Origin: Pantoea nemavictus
Lineage (GTDB): Bacteria; Pseudomonadota; Gammaproteobacteria; Enterobacterales; Enterobacteriaceae
Assembly (NCBI RefSeq): GCF_037479095.1
Contig: NZ_JBBGZW010000001.1
Location: forward strand, 868,001-932,000
Reading direction: 5' to 3'
Length of the DNA: 64,000 bases
A program made the position numbers and the translations under genes. Every line of letters starts with the position of its first letter. Position 1 is the stretch's first letter. The notes under the pieces are model-generated. The model saw only the letters and a list, made by a program, of their open reading frames with translations, had not been told where the DNA came from and did no database searches. Below, in pieces: positions 49,997-58,735 of this stretch.

Positions 49997-51010
49997 TTAC
50001 CGACGTTCGTGACTTAATACCTGACGCGGCTGGGTCTTACGACCAACCCGCCCCAGCAATGCCGCCAACACCGCTTCAATGACCAGCATAAAGAAGGTGA
50101 ACCAGCTGGCTTTCGCCGTCGCAGCTGCTGCTTGCTCAGCAACCTCACGCGCTTTCTGTTCCGCCTGCTGTTTTAACTGCTGATATTGTTGTACGGCTTT
50201 TTTGTAGCTCTCTTCCGTTTGCGTAACGATCTGCTCAACTTCCTGATCGCTTTTACCGGTACGCGCCTTGATAATATTTTTCAGTGCATCACGATCGGCA
50301 GACTGCAAAGTATCGGAATGACGACTGACAACGCCTTTCAACCAATTAGCCAGGTCATCATCCGCATTTTGTGGATTCTGCGCCGTTTGCTCTGCCTGAT
50401 TCTGCGCATTATTGGCTTCGTTATTTACATCCTTCTGCAGATTCTCCGGTTGTAATTCCGACTTACCCGTCTGTCGCAGTGTGGTTTGCAGTTCATTTTT
50501 TAAATCGTCCAGATTGATATTACTTTCCTGCAGCTTTTCTTTTGCCATATTGGTAAGGGATGGCGCCGCAGCGGAAATTCCATTACCCACAGCATTAACG
50601 CCTGCGCCGAGAATATTAAAGGCGCCACCAATAAGGCCAGTAGCTAAGGTAATCGCCAACCACAATGTCAGGATGGTACTGACACCAAACATTAATAATC
50701 CGTGCATCGCGCCTTCGCGCTGTGCCAAACGCCCCGCGACGTAACTACCTACGCCCATGGCGATTAGCATACTGACGCCGGTCCAGATTAATGCGCCGGT
50801 CCCCAAATGCTGGAGTGGATTTTGTTCCTGTTGCGGATCGATGGTTGTCGCGCCAATTGCGGTGCCTAATACACCTAATAAAATATGGATGATTAGCGCA
50901 GCGATGACGCCGGCAAATACTGCGCTCCAGGAAATACGTTTCAACGGTAAACCGACATGAGCTTCATGAACAGTTTCTACGCCGCCATTATTAAGCCGGG
51001 TTTCAGGCAT
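49997..51010 (-). CDS. Uncharacterised membrane protein with coiled-coil domain
   Basis: I do not recognise this gene with certainty. The 337 residues show an N-terminal soluble segment, then helices at about 30-52, 72-95 and 103-130 with many Gly and Ala. A long polar, Gln/Asn/Glu-rich region follows (about 155-295); part of it (KKAVQQYQQLKQQAEQKAREVAEQ) should form a coiled coil. A last helix lies at about 305-320 and a basic tail ends the protein. The first half resembles small YrzE/TIGR04086-type membrane proteins. The ATG at 51010 is preferred (GAGG upstream); a GTG just before is possible. It has a gene to itself, convergent with suhB. An envelope or stress role is a guess. Confidence 0.75.
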   Translation of the reverse strand: MPETRLNNGGVETVHEAHVGLPLKRISWSAVFAGVIAALIIHILLGVLGTAIGATTIDPQQEQNPLQHLGTGALIWTGVSMLIAMGVGSYVAGRLAQREGAMHGLLMFGVSTILTLWLAITLATGLIGGAFNILGAGVNAVGNGISAAAPSLTNMAKEKLQESNINLDDLKNELQTTLRQTGKSELQPENLQKDVNNEANNAQNQAEQTAQNPQNADDDLANWLKGVVSRHSDTLQSADRDALKNIIKARTGKSDQEVEQIVTQTEESYKKAVQQYQQLKQQAEQKAREVAEQAAAATAKASWFTFFMLVIEAVLAALLGRVGRKTQPRQVLSHERR

Positions 51011-51203
51011 CACATTTTCCTCGCAAAATATTACGATAAATAATTATTGTTACTGAATGGACCAGAAGCCTGACTGGTAATAATCAGCGTAGACGGTGAA
51101 CGCTATTTCCACCAGATAAGCACAGAGGAGATATTTAATTATATGAAGTGAATAACGTTTTAAACGCAGCCGATAATGTTACCGCTGCGTTTATTATTTT
51201 AGA

Positions 51204-52187
51204 TTATATGAAAGGACGAATTCCGCCCCCGCTACCCGGGGAAGCGCTCTGCCATAATGCAACGCCCGCGATCATTAATAACACGCTGCCCAACAGGGCG
51301 AGTACGGGCAGCAGTAGCCTGGTCGACGCATGCGTCCCGCTGGCTCGCCCTAACTTCATCGCCAATATGCGGGAACGTTGCACCAGCAAACCGAGGGCGG
51401 AAACGGTCAGTGCGGTACCCACCGCCATGGCGACTGCAGACGCCACGCCCCAGGCATAGACCCCAATCACTTTGGCGAACAGCAGCATCATAATGGCACC
51501 GGAACAGGGCCGCAGTCCCATTGAGAACACCACCAGCGCCTGAGTTTTAGCGCTTACCGCCTGGTCCATCTGCTCGGCACTTGGCATGTGCGCATGGCCA
51601 CAGCCGCAGTGCTCGTGGTGCTGATGCTGCGGCCGAATAGCGTGAATCTGCATCTCTACTGCAGGTTTCAGTTGCTGGCGCAGCGATCGCAACGCACGCC
51701 ACCCGACCCAAACGCCGAGCGCAATCACCAGCAGATAACTGCCCTTCTCCAGCCAGTAGCTGCCGAGATGAAGCTGGCGCGACGAAGTTTGTAGTACCAC
51801 CAGCATCAGCGTCACCAACCCAATCGCTACCCCGCCTTGCAGCAAGGCCGCCAGCAGCGTCAGCTTCATACTGGTCTTCAGTTTCGCCGAATGGGTGGCG
51901 AGAAAAGTCGCGATCACCACTTTGCCATGCCCTGGGCCGAGCGCGTGTAGCACGCCGTAGGCCAGGCTAAATAGCATCAGCGTCACGCCCGCCTGCTGCG
52001 GTTGCTCAGCGACCTGCTGTAATAGCTGGGTCATTTCGCGATTGAGAACCTTTTGCCACAGCACGCTTTGCAGCAAAATCTGCGACCAGTGCTGCCAGAG
52101 CATCACTCCCGCCAGCAACAACAATGCCGCCAGCAGCCATAGCGGCCACAAGCGGCGTGAGCGTGAAGGAATAGAAATCAATGACAT
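51204..52187 (-). CDS. NicO-family metal transporter (ZevB-like)
   Basis: Inner-membrane protein of 327 residues from the nickel/cobalt (RcnA/NicO) superfamily. Motifs include HALGPGHGKVVIATFLATHSA near 80-100 and FSMGLRPCSGAIMMLLFA near 225-242, with a His-rich cytoplasmic or periplasmic loop (HQHHEHCGCGHAHMP) near 190 between helices. It overlaps the DUF1007 gene upstream by 10 bases. The DUF1007-NicO pair is the ZevA-ZevB zinc uptake arrangement described in Haemophilus influenzae. The Zur-like box before the pair supports zinc rather than nickel. Confidence 0.87.
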   Translation of the reverse strand: MSLISIPSRSRRLWPLWLLAALLLLAGVMLWQHWSQILLQSVLWQKVLNREMTQLLQQVAEQPQQAGVTLMLFSLAYGVLHALGPGHGKVVIATFLATHSAKLKTSMKLTLLAALLQGGVAIGLVTLMLVVLQTSSRQLHLGSYWLEKGSYLLVIALGVWVGWRALRSLRQQLKPAVEMQIHAIRPQHQHHEHCGCGHAHMPSAEQMDQAVSAKTQALVVFSMGLRPCSGAIMMLLFAKVIGVYAWGVASAVAMAVGTALTVSALGLLVQRSRILAMKLGRASGTHASTRLLLPVLALLGSVLLMIAGVALWQSASPGSGGGIRPFI

Positions 52188-52804
52188 GTCAGCATCACCG
52201 TTTGCGCGAACTGTTGGCCGAGATCCATATCTTCCGGTGGCGCATCGGCCTTATCCAGCGACAGCGCATATTGCTTTAGGGAGTCATCGGGTTTCGGTGT
52301 GTGGAGATCAATTTGGCAATGGGATTTAACGCTATCGTCCATGGTTAATGCCTGCGGATTATCGTAATACATATCAACGAAATAAGTGGGATCAAACGTC
52401 TGAATACGATACTGCTTCGCGCTTAGCGACTGCGGTTCGCCAAACGGCACAATAAACTCCAGCACCGCTTTATTACCCTCGCGCGACAGATGGTACTCTT
52501 TCGGCAAATTAAGGAATTTCACCCGGTTTTTGTCCTGCCACACTTCGGTAAAATAGTGCTGGCCCAGCACATTGGCCATCACCTGTGCCGCCAGTTTTTT
52601 CCACACCACATCGCCCGGTTTAGCCTTTCCCGCGTCGTAAAGCAGGTCAGCGGAGGTGATTTCATCCATGGTCCACACCATTTTCATGCCACTCAAGCGA
52701 TCGTTTTCACTGATGAACTGAGTTTTCATATCAATAAAGCTATGTGGATGTGACCAGGCTGCCGTGCTGAACAATAGCGTAAAGATAATGAGTGCAATTT
52801 TCAT
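52178..52804 (-). CDS. DUF1007 periplasmic protein (ZevA-like)
   Basis: 208 residues with a cleavable signal (MKIALIIFTLLFSTAAWS-HPHSF); the mature end begins with HPHSF, the usual metal-binding start of DUF1007 proteins. It has two Cys near the C-terminus (SHCQIDL and MLTCH). Thought to capture metal in the periplasm and pass it to the NicO partner encoded downstream, which its gene overlaps by 10 bases. A Zur-like box lies two bases before the ATG and there is no clear ribosome site. Confidence 0.87.
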   Translation of the reverse strand: MKIALIIFTLLFSTAAWSHPHSFIDMKTQFISENDRLSGMKMVWTMDEITSADLLYDAGKAKPGDVVWKKLAAQVMANVLGQHYFTEVWQDKNRVKFLNLPKEYHLSREGNKAVLEFIVPFGEPQSLSAKQYRIQTFDPTYFVDMYYDNPQALTMDDSVKSHCQIDLHTPKPDDSLKQYALSLDKADAPPEDMDLGQQFAQTVMLTCH

Positions 52805-52805
52805 G

Positions 52806-52820
52806 TGTTATAAAGTAACA
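52806..52820. promoter_or_regulatory. Zur-like box before the ZevAB-like pair
   Basis: TGTTATAAAGTAACA matches the Zur core TGTTATAnTATAACA at 12 of 14 fixed positions and keeps both palindromic ends. It lies directly upstream of the DUF1007 start codon, where bound repressor would block transcription or the start region. Confidence 0.65.
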
Positions 52821-52959
52821 ATTTTAGAGTGAAGTGTGGAGTGGTACAGAAAAATTGTGACCCGCCTTAAAGCTCTGAACAAAAGTCACGACAAAGAGCA
52901 GGGATACCCCAAGGAGTTAGCTATTCTTAGCTGAAAAATGACCTGCGGATAAACCTTTG

Positions 52960-54228
52960 ATGAGTTCTGCACCTTCTTCTGCACCACTCTTCAGCCGCTC
53001 CCAGCGTCGTTGTCATCTATTACTGCTGCTCTTTCTGCCCGCTCCCGCATTGACGCTTGAAAAGCTCTGCCAGTTAAATGGCGTGGCACCTGTTGTCGCC
53101 CGACAGGATATCGCGGATGTGGGAGAGGAGATACAGCGATACCATCAACTGGAGCTACACCAGATGGTGGATGGCAGCTTCCGCATTCATGGGACGGAAC
53201 TGGACAGGCGACTGTGCCTGATCCACTGGCTGCGACGCGCGCTGCGTTTGTCGCAGGATTTTGTCTGCGAGCACTTTGCCCCCATTCTTCGCCAGCGCCT
53301 GAAAGTGCTAAAGATTGAGAAAGCGCTGTGGGATGAGACCAACCTTCAGGCACTGATTCAACACTGCAGCCTGCGGCTAACGCGTGACTTCAGCCCGCGC
53401 GATCGCCTGTTTTTGCAAATCTTCATGAAGTATTCACTGTGTCAGCGGCAAAACGCCCTCTTCAATCAGGGACAGCGCGCGTGGCTGGCAGAGAAAGCAG
53501 AGCGCGCCGCCGCCGACGATGTGATTCATCATTGGCAGAAACGCTGCCACTTAGCGCCCGATGCCAGCGAAACTGACTTCTGGACGCTACTATTCAGCCT
53601 GATTCATGCACCGAACGGTGCGGAACTCCATCATCCTCAGGCCATTAAACTGATGCAAGCAGTGCAAGCACTGGTTGTACGTTTTGAACAAATGGCACAG
53701 ACGCGCTTCAAAAATCAGCAAGAGCTCACCCAGCAGCTGTTTACGCATCTGGCGCAGGCGCTGGATCGTAGCCACTTTTCCATCGGCATTGATAACAGCG
53801 TGGCGCTGGATGTTGCGCGGCTCTACCCGCGCCTGCTGCGCACCACCGAACGTGCACTCCACCCTTTCAGCACGGACTTTGGTACGCGCTTTAGCGCGGA
53901 GGAAGTGAGCCTGGTGGCGGTGCTGTTTGGTGCCTGGCTAATGCAGGAGAGTGCGTTGCAGGAAAAGCAGGTGCTGCTGCTGACCGGCGCCGATGCGGCG
54001 CTGGAACAGTTGCTGGAGCAACAGCTGCGGGAAATGACGCTGTTACCCATTAACATCAGCTATCAGGATGTGATGCATTTTCAACGGGAAGGCGCACCAC
54101 GGGATATCGCGCTGGTGATCACGCCATACGCCATTTCACTGCCGCTGTTCTCACCGCCGCTGATTCAGGCGGAGCTGCCGCTGAGTAGCCATCAGCAGCA
54201 GCGCATCCGCCAATTGCTCGAGAGCTAG
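52960..54228 (+). CDS. csiE: Stationary-phase protein CsiE
   Basis: 422 residues (426 in E. coli) related to PRD-type (PTS-regulated) regulators but without a recognisable output domain. E. coli CsiE is induced in stationary phase by cAMP-CRP and RpoS; its function is unknown. Family blocks are IGIDNSVALDVARLYPRLLRTT near 275, VAVLFGAWLMQE and LSSHQQQRIRQLLES at the end. The ATG at 52960 is used rather than an adjacent TTG. It ends in a CTAG shared with the convergent hcaT. Confidence 0.93.
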   Translation: MSSAPSSAPLFSRSQRRCHLLLLLFLPAPALTLEKLCQLNGVAPVVARQDIADVGEEIQRYHQLELHQMVDGSFRIHGTELDRRLCLIHWLRRALRLSQDFVCEHFAPILRQRLKVLKIEKALWDETNLQALIQHCSLRLTRDFSPRDRLFLQIFMKYSLCQRQNALFNQGQRAWLAEKAERAAADDVIHHWQKRCHLAPDASETDFWTLLFSLIHAPNGAELHHPQAIKLMQAVQALVVRFEQMAQTRFKNQQELTQQLFTHLAQALDRSHFSIGIDNSVALDVARLYPRLLRTTERALHPFSTDFGTRFSAEEVSLVAVLFGAWLMQESALQEKQVLLLTGADAALEQLLEQQLREMTLLPINISYQDVMHFQREGAPRDIALVITPYAISLPLFSPPLIQAELPLSSHQQQRIRQLLES

Positions 54229-55364
54229 GCGGTTCGCGGACGCAGGAACAGCGCCGGCAGCGCCACCAATGCCATTACCCAGAACAGATGTCCTTGCAGA
54301 TGGGCAAACAGCACGCCACAAATCATTGTCATCACCGCGATACCGCCGCCCATTGCCAGCGCCGAATAAAGCGATTGCAGACGAATCACTTCTGCACCTT
54401 TGCGTGCGGCAATAAAACGCATCGCCGCTAAATGACAAACGGTAAAGCTGCCGCAGTGCAGAATCTGCGCCACAATCAGCAGTGGCAGCGCGGTGCTGGA
54501 TCCCAGCAGCGTCCAACGCACGATGGCACATGCTCCGGATAACAGCAGCAGGTCGCGCGCGGTCCAGCGGCGGAACAGCCGGCCACTGAGCGCAAAAATA
54601 ATGATTTCGGCGACAACGCCTAATGACCACAAATAGCCAATAATCGACGCAGAATAACCGCTTTCCTGCCACCAGATGGCGCTGAAGCTGTAATAGGCCG
54701 CGTGCGCGCCCTGCAGCAGCGTTACGCATAACATAAAGCGCCACACTGCATTTTCGCGCAGCAGCTCACGCCACGCCTGCCAGCCGCCGTCTGTTGACGT
54801 CTGACGTTCACTGCCCTGCGGCCTGGTCGCCGGTGTTAACATCATTCCACCCAGCATGCCGATCGCGCCTAATGACAGCAGCACCAAAATCGCCTGAGAC
54901 GAGAACGCAGTGACTAACATGCCGGTTAAGGCGGAACTGATAACAAACGCCAGCGAACCCCAAAGACGAACCGGCCCATAGGCCAGGCCAATTTGCTGCG
55001 TCCAGGTAGCGGCCAGCGCATCGCTCAGCGGCACCAGCGGTGAGAAAAACAGGTTGAAGCCGATCATCACCAATAGCAGCCACATCCACTGTTGCCCAAG
55101 CCAATAACCGATGGCGAACAGACAGGTCATAAGCGCCAGCAGGCGCAGAGCAGTGATCAACTGTGCCGGATTTTTAACCTGTGAGGCAATCAGCAAGCTC
55201 CCCACGAAGCGGGCCACCATGCCGCAGCCGAGCAGCAGGCCAATCTTTTCGGCATCAAGGCCTGCACCTTTCAGCCAAACGCTCCAGAAAGGCAGGTAGA
55301 TGCCATAACAAAAGAAGTAAGTGAAGTAGCCCAATCCGAGCCATTTGGCCGAGCCGATTGCCAT
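54225..55364 (-). CDS. hcaT: HcaT, putative 3-phenylpropionate transporter (MFS)
   Basis: Inner-membrane permease of the MFS, LacY-like group. The ATG at 55364 (MAIGSAKWLGLGYFTYFFCYGIYLPFWSVWLKG, with GGAGGG upstream) gives 379 residues, as in E. coli. Twelve helices are expected; family motifs include FNLFFSPLVPLSDALA near 95 and YSFSAIWWQESGYSASIIGYLWSLGVVAE. The hca catabolic genes are not in the window, so the substrate here is uncertain. Convergent with csiE, with no room for a terminator between them. Confidence 0.93.
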   Translation of the reverse strand: MAIGSAKWLGLGYFTYFFCYGIYLPFWSVWLKGAGLDAEKIGLLLGCGMVARFVGSLLIASQVKNPAQLITALRLLALMTCLFAIGYWLGQQWMWLLLVMIGFNLFFSPLVPLSDALAATWTQQIGLAYGPVRLWGSLAFVISSALTGMLVTAFSSQAILVLLSLGAIGMLGGMMLTPATRPQGSERQTSTDGGWQAWRELLRENAVWRFMLCVTLLQGAHAAYYSFSAIWWQESGYSASIIGYLWSLGVVAEIIIFALSGRLFRRWTARDLLLLSGACAIVRWTLLGSSTALPLLIVAQILHCGSFTVCHLAAMRFIAARKGAEVIRLQSLYSALAMGGGIAVMTMICGVLFAHLQGHLFWVMALVALPALFLRPRTA

Positions 55365-55437
55365 ATTCCCTCCAGCAAAGATGCTGCTCTGCAGCACGAG
55401 TGGTCGCTACTTTGTCAGAGCGCTATAGCGACGGCAA

Positions 55438-55466
55438 TAAAAAAGGATGGCCTAAGCCATCCTTTT
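55438..55466 (-). terminator. Terminator after glyA
   Basis: Perfect 11-bp stem AAAAGGATGGC / GCCATCCTTTT with a CTAA loop and A/T runs on both sides, 30 bases after the glyA stop. Confidence 0.9.
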
Positions 55467-55493
55467 TCCTGCTGCATCGACAGACGTAAAAAC

Positions 55494-56747
55494 TTACGCG
55501 TATACCGGCAGACGGCTGCAGATTTCCAGCACTTTCTGTTTGGTACGTTCGATGGTCGCTTCGTCGTTGATGTTGTCCAGCACGTCAGCAATCCAGCCCG
55601 CTAGTTCACGAACTTCAGCTTCTTTAAAGCCGCGACGCGTCACCGCTGGCGTACCGATACGGATACCTGAAGTTACGAACGGGCTCTTCGGATCGTTTGG
55701 AACGCTGTTTTTGTTCACGGTAATGTTAGCGCGGCCCAAAGCGGCATCAGCTTCTTTACCGGTCAGGTTTTTGCTCACCAGATCGATCAGGAACAGGTGG
55801 TTGAAAGTACCACCAGAAACGATGTTGTAACCACGCTCCAGCAGAACTTCCACCATCGCTTTGGCATTCTTAGCAACCTGCTGCTGATAAGTCTTGAACT
55901 CTGGCTCCATCGCTTCTTTGAATGCAACGGCTTTACCGGCGATCACGTGCATCAGAGGACCACCCTGGCCGCCCGGGAACACCGCGGAGTTCAGCTTTTT
56001 ATACAGATCTTCGTCACCGTTTTTCGCCAGGATCAGGCCGCCGCGCGGACCCGCCAGGGTTTTGTGGGTGGTAGAGGTTACGATGTGTGCATGAGGAACC
56101 GGGTTCGGATAGACGTCTGCGGCGATCAGGCCAGCAACGTGGGCCATATCAACGAACAGGTAGGCGCCAACGCTGTCAGCGATTTCACGCATTTTGGCCC
56201 AGTCGCACACGCCAGAGTAGGCGGAGAAACCACCGACGATCATTTTCGGCTTATGGGTTTGCGCCAGTTCAGCCAGTTCGTCGTAATTGATTTTGCCGGT
56301 TTCATCGATGCCGTAAGGGATAACCTTGTACAGCTTGCCAGACAGGTTAACCGGAGAACCGTGCGTCAGGTGACCACCGTGCGCCAGGTTCATACCCAGA
56401 ATGGTGTCGCCCGGCTGCAGCAGTGCCGTGTACACCGCGAAGTTAGCCTGCGAACCTGAGTGCGGCTGTACGTTAGCGTAATCAGCGCCGAACAGTTCTT
56501 TAGCACGATCGATCGCCAACTGCTCAACGATATCAACGTATTCACATCCGCCGTAGTAGCGTTTGCCCGGATAGCCTTCGGCATATTTGTTGGTGAGTTG
56601 TGAACCTTGTGCCTGCATTACGCGTGGGCTGGTGTAGTTTTCAGAAGCAATCAGTTCAATGTGCTCTTCCTGACGCACTTTCTCTTGCTCCATAGCCTGC
56701 CACAACGCGGCATCATAATCGGCAATGTTCATATCACGCTTTAACAT
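55494..56747 (-). CDS. glyA: Serine hydroxymethyltransferase
   Basis: PLP enzyme that makes glycine and methylene-THF from serine and THF, the main one-carbon source for purine synthesis. 417 residues, as in E. coli. The PLP lysine is in [15 protein letters not shown] near 229. Also seen are [10 protein letters not shown] near 32 and [11 protein letters not shown] near 125. Divergent from hmp, with a 339-base control region that holds PurR-like and MetR-like sites. Confidence 0.98.
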   Translation of the reverse strand: MLKRDMNIADYDAALWQAMEQEKVRQEEHIELIASENYTSPRVMQAQGSQLTNKYAEGYPGKRYYGGCEYVDIVEQLAIDRAKELFGADYANVQPHSGSQANFAVYTALLQPGDTILGMNLAHGGHLTHGSPVNLSGKLYKVIPYGIDETGKINYDELAELAQTHKPKMIVGGFSAYSGVCDWAKMREIADSVGAYLFVDMAHVAGLIAADVYPNPVPHAHIVTSTTHKTLAGPRGGLILAKNGDEDLYKKLNSAVFPGGQGGPLMHVIAGKAVAFKEAMEPEFKTYQQQVAKNAKAMVEVLLERGYNIVSGGTFNHLFLIDLVSKNLTGKEADAALGRANITVNKNSVPNDPKSPFVTSGIRIGTPAVTRRGFKEAEVRELAGWIADVLDNINDEATIERTKQKVLEICSRLPVYA

Positions 56748-56863
56748 CCGGACTCTCCTGACTCAGCTAACTTTTTAACGGCAGTTTAGGCCCCGGCTAA
56801 GGGGCGAAGGCGAACAGTGTAAACGGTTTTGACAGGGGACGGTAGCGCCAATCCCCTCTTTTT

Positions 56864-56879
56864 GCGCAATCGATTGGCA
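56864..56879. promoter_or_regulatory. PurR-like operator for glyA
   Basis: GCGCAATCGATTGGCA matches the PurR consensus at 10 of 16 positions, with the central CGCAAnCGnTTG kept. It lies 117 bases upstream of glyA. PurR control of glyA is established in E. coli. Confidence 0.5.
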
Positions 56880-56948
56880 TGGCGCTGGAACGGCTTTTTT
56901 ACGCTTTTTTGCCAGCGTGAAAATCGCGAGATTTGTTCACTTTGCACG

Positions 56949-56961
56949 GGAATAAATTTCA
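56949..56961. promoter_or_regulatory. Possible MetR site between glyA and hmp
   Basis: GGAATAAATTTCA matches TGAAnnnnnTTCA at 7 of 8 fixed bases. MetR acts on glyA and hmp in E. coli, but a single short site is weak evidence. Confidence 0.3.
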
Positions 56962-57039
56962 GCTTTGCGGGCCAGCGCGCACCTTTTTTGCCTAATCCTT
57001 AATCACAACGAGGGATTTACAGGCGCTTCGATTAACCAT

Positions 57040-57062
57040 AAGATGCATTTAAAATACATGTT
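57040..57062 (+). promoter_or_regulatory. NsrR operator for hmp
   Basis: Arms AAGATGCATTT and AAATACATGTT around one base, matching the NsrR consensus AAGATGCATTTnAAATGCATCTT except for two bases. It lies 24 bases before the hmp start. NsrR is the nitric-oxide-sensing [Fe-S] repressor of hmp. Confidence 0.88.
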
Positions 57063-57086
57063 TAAATTCACTCTGAGGATTTCACC

Positions 57087-58271
57087 ATGCTCGACGCGCA
57101 AACCATCGCTACCATTAAATCCACCTTGCCTGCCATCGCTCAAATCGGTCCCCAGCTCACCGGTCACTTTTATCAGCGTTTGTTAACCCAGCATCCTGAA
57201 CTGAAAAACGTCTTCAACATGAATAATCAACGCAGCGGCAATCAGCGTGAAGCCTTGTTCAACGCGATTGTGGCCTATGGCAGCAATCTGGAAAATTTGG
57301 CGGTGCTGTTGCCGGCGGTGGAGAAGATCGCGCAGAAGCATGCCAGCCTGAACATTCAGCCTGAACAATACGCGATTGTGGGCGAAAACCTGCTGGCAAC
57401 CATTGATGAGTTGCTGCACCCGGGCGAAGAGGTGCTGACCGCATGGGGAAAAGCTTATGGCGTGCTGGCCGATGTGTTTATTCAGCGTGAAGAAGCGATT
57501 TATTCTGCGTCCGAAGAGAAAGCCGGCGGCTGGCGCGGCGCGCGTGATTTCCGTATTCGCGCCATCAACCAAGAAAGCTCAGTGATTAAGAGTTTTGAGC
57601 TGGTGCCGAACGACGGTCAGCCAGTGGCAACATTCTTGCCTGCCCAGTATCTGGCCATTAGCCTGCAACCTGCAGGCTACGAAAATATCCAGCATCGCCA
57701 GTATTCGCTGACGCATCAACCGAACGGCACCTTCTATCGCATTGCAGTAAAACGCGAAGCGCTGGGCAGCGTATCGGGTTGGCTGCATGACAATGCACAG
57801 GTCGGAGATATCGTGCAGTGCGCCGCTCCAGCGGGCGATTTCTTCCTGCAGGCTGACGCGGCGACACCCATCACCTTAATCTCTGCTGGCGTGGGACAAA
57901 CTCCGATGCTGGCGATGCTGGCTAATCTGGCGGAGCAGCAACATCCTGCAGCAGTTAACTGGCTACACGCGGCTGAAGCCGGTTCCCAACATGCCTTTGC
58001 TGAAGAGGTAAAATCGTTTGGCACACGTCTGCCAAACTTCGCCAGTCACGTTTGGTATCGCCAACCTGAAAGCGCAGATGCAGGACGTTATAACGATGTG
58101 GGATTGATGGATCTGGCGGGCGTATCTTCCGCGCTAAATCAGCCCGAGCGCCAATTCTGGATCTGCGGTCCACTGCCGTTTATGCAGTTTGTCGCGCGTC
58201 AGTTAGTCGATGCGGGTGTGAGCGGCGATCGTATCCATTACGAAGTGTTTGGTCCGCACAAGGTGCTGTAA
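57087..58271 (+). CDS. hmp: Flavohemoglobin, nitric oxide dioxygenase
   Basis: Detoxifies NO to nitrate with O2 and NAD(P)H. 394 residues (396 in E. coli). The globin domain (1-140) has the proximal heme His in [12 protein letters not shown] near 85. The FAD domain follows with [12 protein letters not shown] (RxYS motif), then the NAD domain with [14 protein letters not shown] and the C-terminal [14 protein letters not shown] lies before the ATG. Expression should be controlled by the NsrR operator just upstream; divergent from glyA. Confidence 0.98.
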   Translation: MLDAQTIATIKSTLPAIAQIGPQLTGHFYQRLLTQHPELKNVFNMNNQRSGNQREALFNAIVAYGSNLENLAVLLPAVEKIAQKHASLNIQPEQYAIVGENLLATIDELLHPGEEVLTAWGKAYGVLADVFIQREEAIYSASEEKAGGWRGARDFRIRAINQESSVIKSFELVPNDGQPVATFLPAQYLAISLQPAGYENIQHRQYSLTHQPNGTFYRIAVKREALGSVSGWLHDNAQVGDIVQCAAPAGDFFLQADAATPITLISAGVGQTPMLAMLANLAEQQHPAAVNWLHAAEAGSQHAFAEEVKSFGTRLPNFASHVWYRQPESADAGRYNDVGLMDLAGVSSALNQPERQFWICGPLPFMQFVARQLVDAGVSGDRIHYEVFGPHKVL

Positions 58272-58275
58272 AACA

Positions 58276-58302
58276 GAAAGCCTGCACAAGGCAGGCTTTC
58301 TT
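58276..58302 (+). terminator. Terminator after hmp
   Basis: Perfect 10-bp stem GAAAGCCTGC / GCAGGCTTTC with a 5-base loop, four bases past the hmp stop. The T-run is short. It may also serve glnB from the other side. Confidence 0.85.
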
Positions 58303-58321
58303 AGACAATGCGCGAAGGGGC

Positions 58322-58735
<414 letters not shown>

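Noticed and set aside
51162..51192. Hairpin AAACGCAGC / GCTGCGTTT as the terminator of the membrane-protein or ZevB-like gene
   Set aside because: It lies upstream of the end of the ZevB-like gene's own region and past the start of the membrane-protein gene; the T-rich side faces the plus strand where no gene ends, so its role is unclear.
56914..56942. Dyad GTGAA...TTCAC before hmp as a MetR site
   Set aside because: The arms are too far apart for the TGAA-N5-TTCA pattern; the nearer 56949-56961 site was kept at low confidence instead.
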